From: Thermoproteota archaeon
Lineage (GTDB): Archaea; Thermoproteota; Methanomethylicia; Methanomethylicales; B66-G16
NCBI GenBank assembly: GCA_003649085.1
Contig: QMQV01000061.1
Coordinates: 1-8,871, forward strand
Reading direction: 5' to 3'
Length of the DNA stretch: 8,871 nt
Shown here: piece after piece, positions 5,095 to 8,871 of the stretch
How positions within the stretch are numbered: position 1 is the first letter of the stretch
Layout: every line of letters begins with the position of its first letter
The notes under the pieces: generated by a model
The model's database searches: none
Told to the model about the DNA's origin: nothing
What the model saw: only the letters and a program-made list of their open reading frames with translations
Position numbers and translations under genes: made by a program

Positions 5095-6954
5095 GTGCTC
5101 TACGGCTACATGGACAAAGTTGCGCGAATAGACTTATCAAAGGGGAGGGTGACGGCGGAGCCTTTGAGAAAGGAGCTTATCAAGCCTTTTATAGGCGGTA
5201 GGGGCTTTGGCGCTAAGGCTTTATGGGATGAGCTTCCAAAGAAAGCTGAGCCTCTATCGCCTGAAAACATCGTGATCTTAGCGGCTGGGCCGTTAACAGG
5301 GGTTTACGCGCCAGCTGCCTGTAAGCTTAGCTTAGTCTCTAAAAGCCCCATAACCTACGGCTATGCAGATTCGAGCGTAGGAGGCAATTTTGCAGCTGCT
5401 TTTAAGAGAGCTGGCTACGATATGGTAATAATCAAGGGCGTTTCAAGCAAGCCGACTTACATATACATAGACAACGACATCATTGAGCTTAGAGATGCCG
5501 AGCATTTATGGGGTAAGCCCGTAAGCCAAGTTGAAGAAGAGCTTAGAAAAGAGCTTGGAAGAGAGTTTCAGATATTGTCGATAGGTCCAGCTGGAGAAAA
5601 CCTGGTGAAGTTCGCTAGCTTGGTCACAGAGCTTGGCAGAGCTTCTGGTAGAACTGGCATGGGCGCTTTGATGGGGTTTAAGAAAGTCAAAGCTATAGCG
5701 ATATACGGCGACAAGGACATACCCATCTACGACATTGAGGAGCTGGTAAGGATAAGTGACGAAGCTTACTCCTACATAAGAAATCACGACGACTTCGAAT
5801 GGTGGATTAAGCAGGGGACAGTTAGGACAATAGACTGGTGTCAAAAGCTTGGTTTCCTGCCGACAAGGAACATGAGAGAAGCCTACTTCGAGAAAGCAGC
5901 AGATATCGATGGAGCCTCAATGGCCGCGAAGAAGGTAGCTTTTAAAAGCTGTTTTGCCTGCAACATGCCTTGCTGCAACCCATGCATGTCATCTGATGGA
6001 GTTTTAAGCGAGCTAGACCACGAAAATGTGGCGATGTTAGGCTCAAATTGCGGCATAGGCTCAATGGACGAGATAATCAAGCTCAACAAGCTATGCGATG
6101 ACTTGGGGCTAGACACCATATCAACTGGCAACGTAGTCGCCTTCGCCATGGAGTGCTATGAGAGAGGGCTCTTAAACAACTACCCCGACGTTAAGCTCTC
6201 CTTCGGAGACTTTAACGCAGCTGCTGAGCTAATAAAGGATATAGCTTATCGAAGAGGTCTCGGAGCTCTCTTAGCTGATGGTGTTGCTGAAGCATCTAAG
6301 AAAATTGGGGGCGAAGCTGAGGCTTTTGCCATGCACGTCAAGAGGCTTGAAATAAGCGCATATGAAAGCAGGACGGCGCTTGGACAAGCATTGGCATATG
6401 GCACTTGCGACGTAGGTGCACACCATAATAGGTGCTGGATGATACTTGAAGAAGTGACTGAGCTTGGCAGGTTTAACGTGTCATTGGAGAAGGCTAAACA
6501 CGTAGTCTTCTTACAAAACGCTAGAGCCCTCTTTGACTTACTAGGAGCTTGTAGGTTTACGTGGGTTGAGCTGAAGCTACCTCTAAGCTACTACGCTAAG
6601 ATCTTCAAAGCCGTTACCTCAATAGATTACAAGCTAGAGGACCTGCTATTAGCCTCGGAAAGAGTTTGGAGTTTAACAAGGGCTTTCTGGGCTAGAGAGA
6701 TAGAAGGCTTTGGTAGGAGCTACGACTACGTGCCTAAGAGATGGCTTGAAGAGCCGCTACCGTCAGGCGAGCTTGCTGGCAAGCACATAACTAGGGAGGA
6801 CTACGACAAGCTCCTAGACATGTGGTATCAGCTTAGAGGCTGGGATGTTAAAACAGGCTTGCCAACTAGAGAGCGTCTAGAAGAGCTTGGTCTACGAGAA
6901 GTAGCTGAAGAGCTATATGGAAGAGCCGAAGTAACAACAAAAGCTAAGCTTTAG
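5095..6954 (+). CDS. aor: Tungsten/molybdenum aldehyde:ferredoxin oxidoreductase family protein
   Basis: Family members oxidise aldehydes to carboxylic acids at a bis-pterin tungsten (or molybdenum) centre and pass electrons through one [4Fe-4S] cluster to ferredoxin. The 619-residue product is of normal length. Seen directly: the N-terminal GYMDKVARIDLS start, the pterin-binding domain with FIGGRGFGAKALWDEL (about 33-46), AAGPLTGVYAPAA, SSVGGNFAAAFKRAGYD and GPAGENLVKFASLV; the cluster ligands C286-x2-C289-x3-C293 in CFACNMPC, with the distant fourth Cys C486 in LLGACRFTW; and GAHHNR (441-446), corresponding to the active-site His region. These positions track the known Pyrococcus AOR cysteines (288/291/295/494). 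Two further Cys (C294, C297) directly follow the cluster motif. The substrate and the choice of W or Mo cannot be told. It is the second gene of an operon after the polyferredoxin. Its TAG overlaps the TAA of the convergent nuclease-like gene. Confidence 0.93.
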   Translation: MLYGYMDKVARIDLSKGRVTAEPLRKELIKPFIGGRGFGAKALWDELPKKAEPLSPENIVILAAGPLTGVYAPAACKLSLVSKSPITYGYADSSVGGNFAAAFKRAGYDMVIIKGVSSKPTYIYIDNDIIELRDAEHLWGKPVSQVEEELRKELGREFQILSIGPAGENLVKFASLVTELGRASGRTGMGALMGFKKVKAIAIYGDKDIPIYDIEELVRISDEAYSYIRNHDDFEWWIKQGTVRTIDWCQKLGFLPTRNMREAYFEKAADIDGASMAAKKVAFKSCFACNMPCCNPCMSSDGVLSELDHENVAMLGSNCGIGSMDEIIKLNKLCDDLGLDTISTGNVVAFAMECYERGLLNNYPDVKLSFGDFNAAAELIKDIAYRRGLGALLADGVAEASKKIGGEAEAFAMHVKRLEISAYESRTALGQALAYGTCDVGAHHNRCWMILEEVTELGRFNVSLEKAKHVVFLQNARALFDLLGACRFTWVELKLPLSYYAKIFKAVTSIDYKLEDLLLASERVWSLTRAFWAREIEGFGRSYDYVPKRWLEEPLPSGELAGKHITREDYDKLLDMWYQLRGWDVKTGLPTRERLEELGLREVAEELYGRAEVTTKAKL

Positions 6955-8246
6955 CTCACGGATCTTGAAAGCCAGCTTGCAAAATCTTCAGCGTTCTCTC
7001 CAACATATCTTAGCGCGAGCTCAACAAGCTTCTGCGGCATAATCTTCAACCCTCTCTCCTCTAAAGACCTGACAAGCTGCGAAAGGTGCTCTTCAAGAGA
7101 TGTTGAAGGTTTAGCTATCCTAGCTAAATCATCGACAACGCATTTTAGCGCCCCAGCATTGAACTTTACACTATCAACCACGATTATACCCTCCTTTTCA
7201 AGAGCTTTCTTAACGTCACCTGGGGTCTTAGCCCTGGATATCAAGTACATAGCCTTCGGCCTGTAAATAGAGTGGTATAAGACGACTACTCGGTCTTCTC
7301 TTAACCTTAACCCCCTTTGCTCAGCAACCTTCTTAGCAGCTTTGCTGGGGGATACACCTAGCACATCGGCTAAGCCTTCATAGAGCCCAGTAATCCACTT
7401 ACTCCTCCACTCTTCAACAGTTAAAGGCTTTGCAAAAGGCCCCTTAACATCTCTAACCCTCTCATACCAGTCTACAAGCTCCTTACACTCAATTATCATG
7501 TCAGGCTGGTGTATTGGAGGGGTTTGAGATAAGTCTATTAAGTTGGTGATGAAGCCTCCGCAAACCATGATGTCTGGGCGTAGAGCGGTATAGAGGTCCC
7601 AAGCTTTAACCAGGTCGGAGGTGTCTTCCCAGCTAACAGGTCTAGGAACTTCTAAGAAGAAGCTTAAAGACCCCCTACCAGCCAGCCGCAAAATCAAGTT
7701 TGGGTTAATCTCTCCAAGCCTCTGCCTACCAAGCCTTTCCAAATGAAGATACCCATGCTCTGGATATGAGACCTCAGCTCCATACTCCTTAGCCAACAAA
7801 GTCCACAGCGATAGCAAAGCCCAGTTTTGATATATTGACCTTAAGTTCGTCATAAGCGACGTAGTGACAGCGGCGTGCCCCTTCTCTCTAAACCCTTCAA
7901 GCGATATCCTCCTTCGCAATAAGTCGAAGAAGTATATGAAGAGCTTTTTCTCCAAATGCGTTACTGGATCTTCGACAAAGCTCTTAAGCTCCTTCGACAA
8001 TAAAGCCCCCCTTAAGCCCAAAGCATTTAAACATTCCCTTAAGGCCTCGTTGAAGAGCTGAACCCATTTTCCAGCGCGGTTTAGCGCGTTTTTACCGACA
8101 GCTTCTAAGATTAACTGACGCTTAACGCGCTTACTAAGAAGTTCAAACCTTTCCTTAACATCTCCTTCAAGCTTAAACGTCCTAGCCGGGTCATGCTCAT
8201 CAAGCAACTTACAAAGCTTTTCAAAGTCTTTAACCCAGCTAGACAG
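6951..8246 (-). CDS. PD-(D/E)XK nuclease-like protein, unrecognised family, apparent CTG start
   Basis: I recognise no named family. The 431-residue product is soluble, helical and basic at the N-terminus (about 1-150), then shows a restriction-endonuclease-like core: SLSFFLEVPRP as a first strand, LRPDIMV (P224-D225), and HQPDMIIECKEL with E253-x-K255, followed by a helix (KWITGLYEGLADVLG) and strands VVVLYHSIY and GIIVVDSV. PD...ExK with flanking hydrophobic strands is the hallmark of this nuclease superfamily; the target is unknown. The conventional start would be TTG at 8205-8207, but good ribosome site GGAGGT (8254-8259) sits 7 bases before an in-frame CTG (8244-8246), and residues between (SSWVKDFEKLCKLLDEHD) look like ordinary protein; no ATG, GTG or TTG is available there. 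An in-frame TAA at 8280-8282 bounds the frame. A structured element lies 57 bases upstream. Genome-maintenance or defence roles are both possible. Confidence 0.7.
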   Translation of the reverse strand: MSSWVKDFEKLCKLLDEHDPARTFKLEGDVKERFELLSKRVKRQLILEAVGKNALNRAGKWVQLFNEALRECLNALGLRGALLSKELKSFVEDPVTHLEKKLFIYFFDLLRRRISLEGFREKGHAAVTTSLMTNLRSIYQNWALLSLWTLLAKEYGAEVSYPEHGYLHLERLGRQRLGEINPNLILRLAGRGSLSFFLEVPRPVSWEDTSDLVKAWDLYTALRPDIMVCGGFITNLIDLSQTPPIHQPDMIIECKELVDWYERVRDVKGPFAKPLTVEEWRSKWITGLYEGLADVLGVSPSKAAKKVAEQRGLRLREDRVVVLYHSIYRPKAMYLISRAKTPGDVKKALEKEGIIVVDSVKFNAGALKCVVDDLARIAKPSTSLEEHLSQLVRSLEERGLKIMPQKLVELALRYVGENAEDFASWLSRSVS

Positions 8247-8253
8247 AGCTAAG

Positions 8254-8259
8254 ACCTCC
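8254..8259 (-). promoter_or_regulatory. Ribosome binding site before a CTG codon of the nuclease-like gene
   Basis: Minus-strand GGAGGT, the best Shine-Dalgarno in this gap, is followed by a 7-base spacer and CTG in frame with the long reading frame. The conventional TTG start at 8207 is 46 bases away and has no ribosome site of its own, so translation probably begins at CTG. Confidence 0.65.
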
Positions 8260-8302
8260 AGAAATAGCCTTGAGAAATGTTATGTGAAAAATCTGTCGCA
8301 CA

Positions 8303-8395
8303 TGGAGCTTATGGCCGGGCTCTGCGAGCTCCGGAGTTCGTCATCCTAATGGTCTGACGAAACCTCCAAGCTTCATAGCCCCTTAGCCAGCTCCA
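8303..8395. ncRNA. Candidate structured RNA or leader element (strand undecided)
   Basis: This 93-base stretch is non-coding, GC-rich relative to its surroundings and folds by eye into a branched structure. An outer stem pairs TGGAGCT (8303-8309) with AGCTCCA (8389-8395), extended by GGC/GCC across a 3-base bulge. Inside, hairpin A pairs GGGCTC (8317-8322) with GAGCTC (8326-8331) over a TGC loop, with a G-T pair that favours the plus strand. Hairpin B pairs TTCGTCA (8337-8343) with TGACGAA (8355-8361), extended by GGAG/CTCC across a 2-base bulge, with an 11-base loop. A second AGCTCC copy (8327-8332) could pair alternatively with 8304-8309, so two exclusive folds exist. It could be a small RNA, or the leader of the nuclease-like gene on the minus strand. 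It lacks tRNA arms and does not match a riboswitch I know. Confidence 0.4.
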
Positions 8396-8403
8396 AAAAC
8401 ATG

Positions 8404-8411
8404 TTATAAAG
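8404..8411 (+). promoter_or_regulatory. Probable TATA box of the SHOCT membrane protein gene
   Basis: TTATAAAG lies about 43 bases before the TTG start, predicting a transcript start near 8433 and a short leader containing the ribosome site GAGGT (8439-8443). Read in reverse it is CTTTATAA, so it might also serve transcription through the structured element toward the nuclease-like gene. Confidence 0.55.
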
Positions 8412-8438
8412 CTGTGCTAATAGAGGATTACTCTCGAA

Positions 8439-8443
8439 GAGGT
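8439..8443 (+). promoter_or_regulatory. Ribosome binding site selecting the TTG start of the SHOCT gene
   Basis: GAGGT is followed by 7 bases and TTG at 8451-8453, repeating the spacing seen at the polyferredoxin and AOR starts. Confidence 0.7.
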
Positions 8444-8450
8444 TTAAGCC

Positions 8451-8765
8451 TTGACGTTAAGCCTAAGGACAGTAATATTCTCAGTGTTAACCATGGTCGG
8501 CGTCATAGGCTTAGTTTCCTTAGCCTTACTAGCCACATTTAGACCTCCAACAACTTTCTATGGAATAACGACTTTCTTGATGATGCCCATGATCTTCTTA
8601 GCCTTAGCCGTCATAGGAGCTTACGGGTTGTTGACAGGTATGAAAAGCCAAAGGCGCGTTCAAGAGGATAAGGCACTGGAGATCTTAAGAGAAAGGTTTG
8701 CTAAAGGAGAGCTTAGCGAAGAGGAGTTTTTGAAGATGAAGAAGCTACTTGAAGAAAAGAAGTAG
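8451..8765 (+). CDS. Small membrane protein with two helices and a C-terminal SHOCT domain
   Basis: A 104-residue product with two hydrophobic helices (about 7-30 and 37-62) separated by a short RPPTTFYG loop, then a basic KSQRR stop-transfer stretch and a C-terminal SHOCT motif (about 74-103): ALEILRERFAKGELSEEEFLKMKKLLEEK. SHOCT is a short helical module at the ends of many bacterial and archaeal proteins, thought to aid oligomerisation; the function of the whole protein is unknown. The start is TTG, supported by GAGGT 7 bases upstream and a TATA box at 8404-8411. It is divergent from the nuclease-like gene, and nothing in the sequence links the two functionally. Confidence 0.8.
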   Translation: MTLSLRTVIFSVLTMVGVIGLVSLALLATFRPPTTFYGITTFLMMPMIFLALAVIGAYGLLTGMKSQRRVQEDKALEILRERFAKGELSEEEFLKMKKLLEEKK

Positions 8766-8826
8766 TACGATGTTTCGCGGAAGCGATATATCCCCCTTCA
8801 TCCGATAGAAGGTCTCTGCGCCCCCT

Positions 8827-8871
8827 CTACTTGGTGAAGTACATGGAAAAGCTGTCCTCAAAGTCCAGCGA
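8827..8871 (-). CDS. Possible 3' end of a minus-strand gene, cut by the window edge
   Basis: Entering from the right edge, the minus strand reads SLDFEDSFSMYFTK and then a TAG stop at 8827-8829. The residue mix looks like the end of a real protein, but 14 codons are too few to identify it. A competing reading is a plus-strand gene starting at TTG 8831, GTG 8834 or ATG 8843 and running off the edge; it lacks a ribosome site. The stretch 8766-8826 shows only a weak CCTTC/GAAGG hairpin. Confidence 0.25.
   Translation of the reverse strand, partial: SLDFEDSFSMYFTK

Noticed and set aside
5506..6149. Two minus-strand open frames (112 and 88 codons) inside the AOR gene.
   Set aside because: They are opposite a strongly conserved gene and have no recognisable motifs or start signals.
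7864..8061. A 65-codon plus-strand frame inside the nuclease-like gene.
   Set aside because: Ser/Lys-rich shadow of the minus-strand frame with no motif.
8303..8395. tRNA, box C/D guide RNA or fluoride riboswitch as identity of the structured element.
   Set aside because: There is no T-arm GTTCRA motif or anticodon arm; CTGA at 8354-8357 lacks a proper box C partner; and the conserved fluoride-riboswitch pattern is absent.
1..8871. CRISPR array, insertion sequence or attachment-site repeats.
   Set aside because: No regularly spaced repeats, transposase frame or long terminal inverted repeats were seen on reading both strands.

Overview
The window looks like a piece of a thermophilic or anaerobic archaeal chromosome, most plausibly from the Thermoproteota/TACK side. 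The grounds are: TATA-like A/T boxes 20-40 bases before several starts instead of bacterial -35/-10 pairs; purine-rich Shine-Dalgarno sites a constant 7 bases before TTG, GTG or rarer starts; an aldehyde:ferredoxin oxidoreductase (AOR family) with a polyferredoxin; a separate PycB-type carboxyltransferase; and a DNA vocabulary extremely rich in AGCT. No rRNA, tRNA, IS element or CRISPR array was found, so the assignment rests on gene content and signals alone.

Layout. 20-802 (+) is pyrroline-5-carboxylate reductase (proC), convergent and only 5 bases apart from 808-2298 (-), a biotin-dependent carboxyltransferase subunit (pycB/oadA type) that stops just before the biotinyl domain would begin. 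2482-2832 (-) is a 116-residue chimera: the start of an iron-sulfur flavoprotein joined in frame to the end of an SCP2 domain, apparently an internal deletion of a larger protein. 2994-3932 (-) is a two-gene cassette of a small unrecognised protein followed by an AbiEii/MNT-like nucleotidyltransferase, resembling a toxin-antitoxin pair; the second gene has a strong ribosome site but an ATA codon where the start should be. 4106-4606 (+) is a two-helix membrane protein with a bacterial-PH-like domain. 4682-6954 (+) is an operon of a 16-cysteine polyferredoxin and a tungsten/molybdenum aldehyde oxidoreductase. 6951-8246 (-) is a PD-(D/E)XK nuclease-like protein of unrecognised family whose best start is CTG. 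8303-8395 is a GC-rich, strongly foldable non-coding element. 8451-8765 (+) is a two-helix SHOCT protein. The last bases may hold the 3' end of another minus-strand gene.

How the genes work together. The clearest functional unit is the polyferredoxin-AOR operon: AOR would oxidise an aldehyde to a carboxylic acid and the polyferredoxin would carry the electrons away. ProC (proline synthesis) and the carboxyltransferase (pyruvate/oxaloacetate or acyl-CoA carboxyl transfer) are core metabolism. The nucleotidyltransferase pair and the nuclease-like gene with the adjacent structured element give the window an accessory or defence flavour, but no complete known defence system can be demonstrated. 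The best leads are the non-ATG/GTG/TTG starts (ATA, CTG) placed exactly at the local ribosome-site spacing, the flavoprotein-SCP2 deletion chimera, and the structured element at 8303-8395.
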